NCBI GenBank assembly: GCA_020846745.1
Contig: JADLDI010000051.1
Coordinates: 1-33,795 of the forward strand
DNA: 33,795 bases
Origin: Bryobacterales bacterium
Lineage (GTDB): Bacteria; Acidobacteriota; Terriglobia; Bryobacterales; Bryobacteraceae
Direction: 5' to 3'
The notes beneath the pieces are model-generated. The model made no database searches, had not been told where the DNA came from, and saw only the letters and a program-made list of their open reading frames with translations. Shown piece after piece: positions 13,827-23,512 of this stretch; position 1 is the stretch's first letter; each line of letters opens with the position of its first letter. Position numbers and translations under genes: made by a program.

Positions 13827-15137
13827 TCAACGGAACAAGGCCATCAGTGCATCGGCGAACAGCTTCATGCCGAAGGCATTCGGATGGTTGATCGCGTTGA
13901 GCATGAGCGTGTTGTATGGAATGCCCTGCCGCCACAGCCGGCCATACCGCAGAGAGGCATCGGCGAGAGCGACGTCGTGTGTCGCGGCGAACCGTCGAAG
14001 GCCTTGAACGTAGGGACGCGGGTCGTCATCAATGTCACGCTCGCGGGTGAGATTCATCCAGTCCGGGCGCACATAGTGTGGTGTGAGGATGATCCATTCC
14101 GCGCCAATCTCCTTAAAGTCGGCGAGCAGCCTCGTATACCGCTCTTCCACCTGGGCCGGCTTCAGGCCTGCATCGTTGACGAACTCGGAAATCACAACGT
14201 CGGGCTTCACCCCCAACACCGTTTCGCGATAGTTATGCGGACTGCCCGGCGGTTCGTTGAGGTAGCTGTTGGTGTTGCGCCCTCCCCATGCCTGGGTGAG
14301 CAACTCGATCTTCGCCTGCGGGAACTTCTCACGCAGCCGGGCCACGAATTGTTCCTGCCAGCGCTGGTTGAACCGGTCCGGTAGATACACGCCATCGGTA
14401 ACGCTGTCGCCCCAAGCCAGAATCCGAACCGGTTGTTTGCTATTCAGGCGCTTGACGATGCGCTGGACCGTGGCGTTCTCAACAGGCGGTTGCTCGGGAT
14501 ACGAGTGTTCCAGGATCGGGAATAGATGTTCGGGCTCCAATCTGGCGATAAATCCGGGCAGGTAGATATTGCCGAGATGGCGTTCGTTTGGGCCTGGTTG
14601 CGGCGGGGCGGGCGCGGCGGCGTGAGGCGTGCCTTGCCGCAGCACGATCTTTCCGTCCGCTGCGAGGATTACCGCATCCAACCGCTTCTGTGCGTGTTTG
14701 TAAGTCGCGTAGACCGTTTGATCCGGCTTCATGCCGCCGCCTTCGAGCCGCCCGAAGGTTCCCCAATGCAGGTCAATCTCGTAATCGACACCTTTCTTCA
14801 GCGCCGGCGAGTCGGGCTCTGGCCCCGTGCGAAGCACGAAGCTGTCTGCATCGAGTAAGCCGGGGCTGGTAGTCTCCTGTGCCTTCACTCCCGACAGTTG
14901 CGAGCCACGCATCCAGCCGCCGCCTTTCGGGTTATAGACGGGAACGTTGGTATAGCGCTCTGCGCTGACCGTCACCATTGCGGGTGGCGTCACGTGAACC
15001 GTCTGTGCGCGGACTCCGGCGGCTGAGACATGAACCGCCCAGTCGCCGCTTACGGTGAAATTCGCCGGCGTTTCCGCCAGTCCGGCCAGCGTCAAGCCGC
15101 AGCCGATCAGAAAGGTCCGCACCAAACGAGACGACAT
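13827..15137 (-). CDS. Secreted SGNH/GDSL-family hydrolase
   Basis: A 436-residue protein with a signal peptide (LVRTFLIGCGLTLAGLAE), a beta-rich N-terminal region (about 25-190) and a C-terminal SGNH hydrolase domain (about 210-436). Block I is ILAWGDSVTDG (nucleophile Ser), block II has the glycine in QAWGGRNTNS, and block III has the asparagine in SEFVNDAG. Block V reads NAINHPNAFG, so the histidine is present but the aspartate three residues before it is alanine. Relatives are esterases or carbohydrate deacetylases; the substrate is unknown. ATG at 15137 fits the signal peptide, and TACACT lies six bases upstream with no Shine-Dalgarno. A TTG at 15158 would extend it by seven residues. 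Confidence 0.86.
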   Translation of the reverse strand: MSSRLVRTFLIGCGLTLAGLAETPANFTVSGDWAVHVSAAGVRAQTVHVTPPAMVTVSAERYTNVPVYNPKGGGWMRGSQLSGVKAQETTSPGLLDADSFVLRTGPEPDSPALKKGVDYEIDLHWGTFGRLEGGGMKPDQTVYATYKHAQKRLDAVILAADGKIVLRQGTPHAAAPAPPQPGPNERHLGNIYLPGFIARLEPEHLFPILEHSYPEQPPVENATVQRIVKRLNSKQPVRILAWGDSVTDGVYLPDRFNQRWQEQFVARLREKFPQAKIELLTQAWGGRNTNSYLNEPPGSPHNYRETVLGVKPDVVISEFVNDAGLKPAQVEERYTRLLADFKEIGAEWIILTPHYVRPDWMNLTRERDIDDDPRPYVQGLRRFAATHDVALADASLRYGRLWRQGIPYNTLMLNAINHPNAFGMKLFADALMALFR

Positions 15138-15158
15138 GTAGAAAGTGTAGACCGTCAA

Positions 15159-15545
15159 TTAAGTGATTGCCGCGCCATGCTCCTTGAGCAGTTCCCGCAG
15201 CACGGACCGGTGGCATCTGTGCTCGTCTTCGCAGTAGCACCCGACTGAGAAGTTGGTTTGATGCGATAACGCCGCCAGCATGTCTAACTCGCGGCCACGG
15301 TCGTGCTCGCTCATCTCTTTCCGGTACTTTCGCACGAACGCCGCCCATTCCCGCTCAGTCGATGCGCCCAGCGCCTCGTGCACAAGTTCCGCGCTCGGCG
15401 CGAGATTCGGGAACCAGACGTCGTAATAGTCGAGCTTCGCGAAGTCCGCCTTCGCAACTCCACGGGGCGGACGTCTCACGGTGCCGAGCCGCAGACCTTC
15501 GCCGGGTTTGCGCGGAGTGCCGAGTCTGACGATCGAAATGGCCAT
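15159..15545 (-). CDS. DUF488 family protein
   Basis: A 128-residue protein of the DUF488 family (YeaO-like). Markers are the opening ISIVRLGTPRK, the central YYDVWFPNLAPS, and the C-terminal cysteine-rich signature VGCYCEDEHRCHRSVLRELL, in which two cysteines and two histidines are closely spaced. The function is not established for the family. It lies 12 bases downstream of the propeller/phosphoesterase gene and 21 bases upstream of the SGNH hydrolase start, all on the minus strand, so the three are probably cotranscribed. Confidence 0.88.
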   Translation of the reverse strand: MAISIVRLGTPRKPGEGLRLGTVRRPPRGVAKADFAKLDYYDVWFPNLAPSAELVHEALGASTEREWAAFVRKYRKEMSEHDRGRELDMLAALSHQTNFSVGCYCEDEHRCHRSVLRELLKEHGAAIT

Positions 15546-15557
15546 GGCATTTGTATT

Positions 15558-18245
15558 CTACTTGGGGCGTGCCGTGGACTCCTTCCTGCCTTTCTCGGCA
15601 AGTTCGGCCATGTCGTCCTCGTCATCCATGGCAACTGACGGAAGTTTGCGCGCCTGACCATAATCCGGGTCCTTAGGATCTTTTGCTTTCTCCGGGTCGA
15701 AGATGCGTTTGTCCACGGGTACGGCACGATAGGGCCGGAAGTCCGGCTTATCGGTAAACGCATCGGAGAAGTCGTTGGCCAACGCGTCGAACATGTTCAG
15801 CGGCTTCAGCCCGAAGATCTGGTACATGGTGCGGTGGACGCTCAGAATGGTGGTGTGGCGGTGCGAGACATAGCCGCGCTTGATCCACGGGCTGATCATC
15901 AGCATGACGCTACGCTGTGCGTCGACATGGTCCGGTTCGCCACCCGAATCGTCTTCGGTCACGAAAATCGCCATGTTTTTCCAGTAAGGCGTGTGCGACA
16001 GGAACTCCACGAGGCGGCCCAACGCGAGGTCGTTATCCGCCATGTAGGAGGCGAGATACGGAAAACCCTTCGCGGGCTTGGGCTGTGCGCCATGATCGTT
16101 GCAGATGGCGATGTTCACGAACGAGGGGAACTTGCGCCCGCCTTTCAGGAACAGCTTCTCCACATCCTTCATGAACCAGTGCGCGCGGTACTGGTCCGGT
16201 ATGTTCATGTTGAAGATGGGGAAGTCGAAGCTGGTGTTATCGAACAGCACCTTCTGCATGGGGATGTTGACCACCTCCCGCGCTCCCGTCGGTGCTTCAT
16301 CTTCGCCGGTCTCGACGCCTGGATACTCGAATCCTTCGCCGTAATTGCGGAACGTGACCTTATTGCGAGCCAGATGCTCCCACATGGAACCGGCCTCCGG
16401 ATAATCTTCGGGAATGAGCGATCCGGCGGAGCCCATTGAATAGCGCCTGCCGGGTGCGGTGCTGTTCTTCTTGAACGCCCAGCCGAGCGTATAGGTCATC
16501 TGCATCAGATTGTTCGGCTGGACACCCACTAACCAGCGGTGCCCGACACCTGACGCTTCCGGCTCGACATAGAAGTTATCGCTGACGGTGAATTGCCGCG
16601 CCAGCGCGTTGTGGTTCACCATTACTCCTACATCCTCAATCGCCGGCTGATCTTTGCCCTTGATGGTCTGCTTCAGTCCCCAACGCAGCAGGGAAGGGTC
16701 GTGCTTGGCCCCAGGAATGCGGTCGAAGATCGTGTCGTAGGTGTGGTTTTCTTTCGTAATGAAAACGACGTGCTTGATCTCCTTGGAAGCCTTGCCGGGT
16801 GTGTTGGGAATTATGCTTGAGGCCATTGCCGCGCGCTCGGCAGAACGGTCGATGATGCCGTTGTTCTTGAGTACGCTCTGGGTATGCCTGGTGAGTGCCC
16901 CATCCACAGGGACGTTGACGATGCTGAGCACTCCGCGCATGCCGAGGAATTCGCTCTTTGGGATGTTGCTGCCGGCGTTCGGACCGTTGCCGAAGCCCTT
17001 GAAGCAGATGGCAGCGACATGCCTGCCGTCGGCGGACACTACGACACGATACGGGTACCAGGCGGTCGTGATGTGGCCAAGCACGCGTAATGTCTTCGCG
17101 TCCAAGACCCCGATCGCGTTGATACCGCTCTCGGCGGCATACAACCGTGTGCCGTCTGGGGACACGGTCATACCGGCAGGTCCGACGCCACGAAGACCAG
17201 CAACCAGCGGCGAGGGGACAATGCGCTGCTTGGCAACGATTTTGCCCGTACGCATATCGAGGCGTTCGATCAGGTCGTTATTGCCGTTCGAAATATAGAG
17301 GGCATCGCCATAAACCGCCACGAAGTTCGGAGCGCTGCCGCCGACGGTCTTCCCGTGATCGGATGGCGAACTGATCAGCAGCCCTGTCTTCCACCGGGCA
17401 ATTACTTTCGCCGCTGCCGGATCAGTAACATCGATACTCCAGACGGAGAATGATTCAGGAACGTTCGGCTCGCCGAGGCCAGGAATCTTGCGCCCTTCAA
17501 ATTCGACACCGTCGCGTGCTTCCTTGCTTGGATAACCGTAGGCGGGCCGCGTCAGGCCGCGCTTGTCGAAGCGTGCATCCGAAGGGTCGGGAATCGGGCT
17601 GTATTCGAACAGGCCGATGTTGGCGACCAGCACGCGGTTGCCGCTCACGGCCAACGCGTACGGATAGCGCCCAACCGCCGTCGACCCGACAACCCGGCGC
17701 TGCTTTGTGTCTATTACCGCAACGCGGAAGTTCGTCACGTCCGCACAGTACAGGTAGCGACCGTCGGTGGACGTCTTGACGTCGGCTGCATAGCTGTCCT
17801 CAAACTTCTTGCCACCGATCTCAACGTTGAGCGGAATCTCGGCGAGCAGTTGCTGTGTGGCGGTGTCGAAGATGTACACCGTACCGCGATCGCCGCTGCT
17901 CCAGTACAGTTGTGCGCCGTCGGGCGAGAAGTCCGCACCGCCGGCGTTCACGCGAGCCCGTCGATTACCAGCCGGCTTCGGTGGCTTCAGTTCGACCATC
18001 CGCCGTGTCTCCGATTGCCAATCGTTGAAAAGCTGACCAACTCCGTCACTGGCAACAAAGAGTCTGGTTCCATCGCGACTCAGCACCAGCCCGTGCGGCC
18101 ATTTGGCGACGGGAACGTGTGTGCCGGCGGGCGTAAGATGGCGGCCGTTAGGGAGAATCGTTAGCCCGCTGGGATCGTGCTTGGCATACGTGTCAACAGA
18201 AGGCGCATGCAGGAACGGCAGCGCCAGTAGAAAAAAGGCAACCAT
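15558..18245 (-). CDS. YncE-type propeller fused to a phosphoesterase (alkaline-phosphatase superfamily)
   Basis: An 895-residue exported protein. After a short signal (MVAFFLLALPFLHAPS) comes a YVTN/YncE beta-propeller (about 25-440), with blades such as GLVLSRDGTRLFVASDG, DGRYLYCADVTNFRVAVID and GMTVSPDGTRLYAAESG. A phosphoesterase domain (PF04185-like, about 480-870) opens with HVVFITKENHTYDTIFDRIPG and includes SDNFYVEPEASGVGH, VTEDDSGGEPDHVDAQRS and HTTILSVHRTM. The C-terminal tail is charged. Enzymes of this superfamily cleave phosphate esters or phospholipids; the substrate here is unknown. The ATG at 18245 has TACCAT eight bases upstream; GGAG directly abuts the ATG, too close to act as a normal ribosome site. 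Confidence 0.9.
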   Translation of the reverse strand: MVAFFLLALPFLHAPSVDTYAKHDPSGLTILPNGRHLTPAGTHVPVAKWPHGLVLSRDGTRLFVASDGVGQLFNDWQSETRRMVELKPPKPAGNRRARVNAGGADFSPDGAQLYWSSGDRGTVYIFDTATQQLLAEIPLNVEIGGKKFEDSYAADVKTSTDGRYLYCADVTNFRVAVIDTKQRRVVGSTAVGRYPYALAVSGNRVLVANIGLFEYSPIPDPSDARFDKRGLTRPAYGYPSKEARDGVEFEGRKIPGLGEPNVPESFSVWSIDVTDPAAAKVIARWKTGLLISSPSDHGKTVGGSAPNFVAVYGDALYISNGNNDLIERLDMRTGKIVAKQRIVPSPLVAGLRGVGPAGMTVSPDGTRLYAAESGINAIGVLDAKTLRVLGHITTAWYPYRVVVSADGRHVAAICFKGFGNGPNAGSNIPKSEFLGMRGVLSIVNVPVDGALTRHTQSVLKNNGIIDRSAERAAMASSIIPNTPGKASKEIKHVVFITKENHTYDTIFDRIPGAKHDPSLLRWGLKQTIKGKDQPAIEDVGVMVNHNALARQFTVSDNFYVEPEASGVGHRWLVGVQPNNLMQMTYTLGWAFKKNSTAPGRRYSMGSAGSLIPEDYPEAGSMWEHLARNKVTFRNYGEGFEYPGVETGEDEAPTGAREVVNIPMQKVLFDNTSFDFPIFNMNIPDQYRAHWFMKDVEKLFLKGGRKFPSFVNIAICNDHGAQPKPAKGFPYLASYMADNDLALGRLVEFLSHTPYWKNMAIFVTEDDSGGEPDHVDAQRSVMLMISPWIKRGYVSHRHTTILSVHRTMYQIFGLKPLNMFDALANDFSDAFTDKPDFRPYRAVPVDKRIFDPEKAKDPKDPDYGQARKLPSVAMDDEDDMAELAEKGRKESTARPK

Positions 18246-18301
18246 CTCCGTTTATGGTAGCCCGCATGCCGAAGGAAGACGTTGCGCGAGGTTCGGAAAG
18301 G

Positions 18302-20631
<2,330 letters not shown>

Positions 20632-21654
20632 CTAGAACTTCCCGTCTCGCGCTTCGAAATGCGTCGGCTTGCCCAGGCTACGTCCGCCGCTGCCGATCCA
20701 TTGGGCGATCCATTCGATTAACTGATCTACCGACACCGTCGGATACCCGAACAGGCGGAAGCACTTTGACGCGTTGTTTAACAGCGCTGTCGGGCTTTCT
20801 GTGCCGGAGAACGTGGGAGTAACTCCCAGTATCTGGCCGAACCGCTCCGCAACCCACCGAACGGATATCGTCTCAGGACCGGTAAGGTTCAACACCAGGG
20901 GCGGTGACGATGCGTGCAACAGCGACCGGTAGCAGATGGAGTTCGCGTCGCCCTGCCAGATCACGTTCGCATTGCCCATGCCGAGATCGACCACCTCGCG
21001 TTCGAAAACTTTGCGTCCGATGTCGTACAGTACGCCGTAGCGCAGTTCCACCGCGTAGTTCAGCCGCAGGATTGTTACCGGCGTCCCGTTCAGGGCAGAG
21101 AAGTAGGCGAACATGCGCTCGCGCCCAAGCGCGGAGATCGCATACTCACCCACGGGCTGAACCGGCGTCTCTTCGGTCGCCCCGCCGCTTGCCACCGGCA
21201 CCAGCGGATAGACGTTGCCGCTTGAGAACGCGACGATTCGCGACTGCTGAAAGCGGTCGGCAACGCGCGCCGGCAGGTAGGTGTTCATCGCCCACGTATA
21301 CGCCTCGTCGCCCGTGGAGCCGAACTTGCGGGCGGCCATGTAGATCAAGTTGGGACAGTCCGGCAGCGCCCGCAGTTCGTCATCGCGCAACAGGTCCGCC
21401 GAAATGGTCTCAATTCCGTGCCGCTCCAGCAGTTGCCGGTTCGCAGCGGAAGAGAAGCGGCTTACTCCGATCACGCGGCTCTTCACACCCGCCTGCTCCA
21501 CTGCGCGCCGTGCACGCAATGCCAGGCTCGGGCCCATTTTGCCGGCCACGCCCAGGATCAAGAGGTCGCCGTGCAAATGCCGGGCAGCCTCGATGTCGGC
21601 CTCATTGGGCCGAGACATCAGATCGTCGAGTTCCTGTTCGTTGGTGATCCTCAA
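20632..21654 (-). CDS. NAD(P)-dependent epimerase/dehydratase-like SDR protein
   Basis: A 340-residue extended short-chain dehydrogenase-type protein. The Rossmann glycine motif is LLILGVAGKMGPSLALRA (about residues 31-48). NLIYMAARKFG and FSSGNVYPLVP follow, as in sugar-nucleotide epimerases. The active-site region reads GEYAISALGRERMF: the tyrosine of YxxxK is there but the lysine position is alanine, so catalysis may differ. The listed start is TTG at 21654, overlapping the stop of the adenosine-specific kinase (TTGA). An in-frame ATG at 21615 would still keep the Rossmann motif. The 3' end abuts the DHDPS-like gene. Confidence 0.87.
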   Translation of the reverse strand: MRITNEQELDDLMSRPNEADIEAARHLHGDLLILGVAGKMGPSLALRARRAVEQAGVKSRVIGVSRFSSAANRQLLERHGIETISADLLRDDELRALPDCPNLIYMAARKFGSTGDEAYTWAMNTYLPARVADRFQQSRIVAFSSGNVYPLVPVASGGATEETPVQPVGEYAISALGRERMFAYFSALNGTPVTILRLNYAVELRYGVLYDIGRKVFEREVVDLGMGNANVIWQGDANSICYRSLLHASSPPLVLNLTGPETISVRWVAERFGQILGVTPTFSGTESPTALLNNASKCFRLFGYPTVSVDQLIEWIAQWIGSGGRSLGKPTHFEARDGKF

Positions 21655-22133
21655 CGCTTGTATCCGATCTTGCGGAGGAATCCGCGGCGTGCGTCGGCGT
21701 CTGCAGCTGTCTCAACGCCCTTGGGCGACGATCCATCGATTACACCCAGAATCCCGCGGCCCTGTTCGTCTTCGGCCACCACCACCTTCGCAGGATTGGC
21801 GGTCGCGCAGAAGATGCCGCACACTTCCGGCACGTCTTTGATGCGGCCGAGAATGTTGATCGGAAATCCGCCGCGAAGCACCACTACGAACGTGTGGCCG
21901 GCCGCAATGGCCGTCGCATTGCGCGTGGCGGCGGCTTTCATCTCATCATCGTTGCCGTCCACACGCGTCAGGCACGGTCCGGAAGCCTCGTTGAAAGCGA
22001 CCCCAAACTTCATTCCCGGATTCGTGTTTACGATGGCTTCGTAAATATCTTCAACGGTCTTTATGAAGTGCGATTGACCGACGATTATGTTGCCGTCTGG
22101 CGGGATCTCCAGCGGGATTGCGCTCAGTTGCAT
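21651..22133 (-). CDS. Adenosine-specific kinase family protein
   Basis: A 160-residue protein of the adenosine-specific kinase family (PF04008 type). Characteristic segments are IIVGQSHFIKTVEDIYEAIV, MKFGVAFNEASGPCLTRVDGND, HTFVVVLRGGFPINILGRIKDVPEVCGIFCATANP, VVVAEDEQGRGILGVIDGSSPKG and the final RRGFLRKIGYKR. The family name rests on adenosine binding in archaeal structures; the cellular reaction is not well established. ATG at 22133 was chosen because it gives a normal N-terminus (MQLSAIPLEIPPDGN). A TTG at 22157 is in frame but overlaps the divergent sulfatase start. It heads the minus-strand run that continues through the epimerase, DHDPS-like and metY genes. Confidence 0.9.
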   Translation of the reverse strand: MQLSAIPLEIPPDGNIIVGQSHFIKTVEDIYEAIVNTNPGMKFGVAFNEASGPCLTRVDGNDDEMKAAATRNATAIAAGHTFVVVLRGGFPINILGRIKDVPEVCGIFCATANPAKVVVAEDEQGRGILGVIDGSSPKGVETAADADARRGFLRKIGYKR

Positions 22134-22142
22134 GGGAACCCA

Positions 22143-22150
22143 TAGAATAT
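22143..22150. promoter_or_regulatory. Divergent -10-like hexamers between adenosine-specific kinase and sulfatase
   Basis: Plus strand: TAGAAT at 22143-22148, eight bases before the sulfatase ATG (22157). Minus strand: TATTCT at 22149-22144, ten bases before the kinase ATG (22133). Only 23 bp separate the two start codons and no Shine-Dalgarno is present on either side. This resembles the 7147-7154 region but is less symmetric. Confidence 0.35.
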
Positions 22151-22156
22151 CATTCA

Positions 22157-23512
22157 ATGCTCTCGCGACGACGGTTTCTGGGCGCTTCCGCGGCGCCCCT
22201 GTTGCAGTCTCAAACGGTCAGGCGACCGAACATTGTGTTCGTCCTTGTGGACGACCTCCGTTGGGACGAACTGGGGTGCACGGGCCACCCGTTCGCGCAG
22301 ACTCCGAATGCCGATCGGCTGGCTCGGGAAGGCGCCAACTTCTCGAGCGCCTTTGCCGTTACGCCGCTCTGTTCGCCTTCGCGGGCCAGTTTTCTTACGG
22401 GTAAATATCCACACCAGCACGGGATTACCGACAACACCGACCGTTCCGCCCAGAGCCACCGTCTACTGACGTGGCCTCGCCAGTTGCACGACGCGGGCTA
22501 CGATACCGCGTTTATCGGCAAGTGGCACATGGGCAACGACGACTCGCCGCGGCCCGGGTTCAACCACTGGGTCAGCTTTCCCGGCCAGGGCGAATCGACG
22601 AACCCGACGCTGAACGTGAACGGCCGCGCGCAACAAACGCGCGGCTACATTACAGACCTGCTGTCAGATCATGCGATCCAGTTCATCAAACAACAACGCG
22701 AAAAACCACTCTGTCTTTGGCTCGCGCATAAGGCGATTCATCCGAATGTTCAGCAGCGTAACGACGGCAGCATCAGCAGTTTCGGTACCGCGGAGGAGTT
22801 TATCGTCGCCGACCGCCACCGGAACCTTTACGCCTCGAATCCGATTCCACACCGTCCGAACTATGCGAAACCAGCCTCCGGCAAGCCCGCGCTGCAGCGG
22901 TCGCTCGCGGGCTTGACACCGCTTGGGCCAACTACCGCGACCGACGATGCGACGATCCGGAACCGGATGCGGATGACCAAGGCGATCGACGAAGGGCTGG
23001 GCGAGATGCTCAAGGCGCTCGAATCGAACGGGCAGTTGGACAACACCGCTATCGTTTTCACGAGCGACCACGGGTACTTCTACGGAGAACACGGCTTAAA
23101 CTACGAACGGCGGTTGGCTTATGAAGAGACGATCCGAATCCCGCTGCTGATCCGCTATCCGGCGGCGTACCGGCCGCGCACCCGAGTGGACGACTTCACG
23201 CTCAGCCTCGACATCTCAACGCTGGCGCTCAACTGGGCGGGTGTGCGCAAAGCCCAGGCGCCGAAGCGCAAGGCGTTCCTGATCGAATACTTCTCCGACC
23301 GGGTTTTTCCGCGCACTCAGAATATGGGTTACCAGGCCGTCCGCACACGCCGGTGGAAGTACATTCATTACACCGAACTCAAAGACAGTGACGAGGTGTA
23401 CGATCTCGAGGCCGATCCTTACGAAATGACTAACCTGTTTAACGACCGTCGTGCTCCGGTACGCGACTTGCAAGCCGAATTACAGCGGCTGCTGAATGAA
23501 ACCCGTGCGTAA
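22157..23512 (+). CDS. Exported sulfatase (formylglycine type)
   Basis: A 451-residue arylsulfatase-family hydrolase. The N-terminus MLSRRRFLGASAAP is a Tat-like signal. The metal pair is in VLVDDLRWDELG (D32, D33). The formylglycine motif is LCSPSRASFLTGKYPH (C72, R76), so it needs FGE-type maturation. FIGKWHMGNDD, VFTSDHGYFYGEHGL and TRRWKYIHY complete the family pattern. It probably removes sulfate from exported or environmental polysaccharides. ATG at 22157 was chosen because an upstream extension would destroy the signal. The last 17 bases overlap rnr. No anaerobic sulfatase maturase or FGE gene is in the window. Confidence 0.93.
   Translation: MLSRRRFLGASAAPLLQSQTVRRPNIVFVLVDDLRWDELGCTGHPFAQTPNADRLAREGANFSSAFAVTPLCSPSRASFLTGKYPHQHGITDNTDRSAQSHRLLTWPRQLHDAGYDTAFIGKWHMGNDDSPRPGFNHWVSFPGQGESTNPTLNVNGRAQQTRGYITDLLSDHAIQFIKQQREKPLCLWLAHKAIHPNVQQRNDGSISSFGTAEEFIVADRHRNLYASNPIPHRPNYAKPASGKPALQRSLAGLTPLGPTTATDDATIRNRMRMTKAIDEGLGEMLKALESNGQLDNTAIVFTSDHGYFYGEHGLNYERRLAYEETIRIPLLIRYPAAYRPRTRVDDFTLSLDISTLALNWAGVRKAQAPKRKAFLIEYFSDRVFPRTQNMGYQAVRTRRWKYIHYTELKDSDEVYDLEADPYEMTNLFNDRRAPVRDLQAELQRLLNETRA

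Noticed and set aside
13581..14384. Plus-strand frame of 267 codons spanning the end of the kinase and the SGNH gene
   Set aside because: It overlaps two well-supported genes in other frames and its composition is Arg/His-rich, as expected of an antisense shadow.
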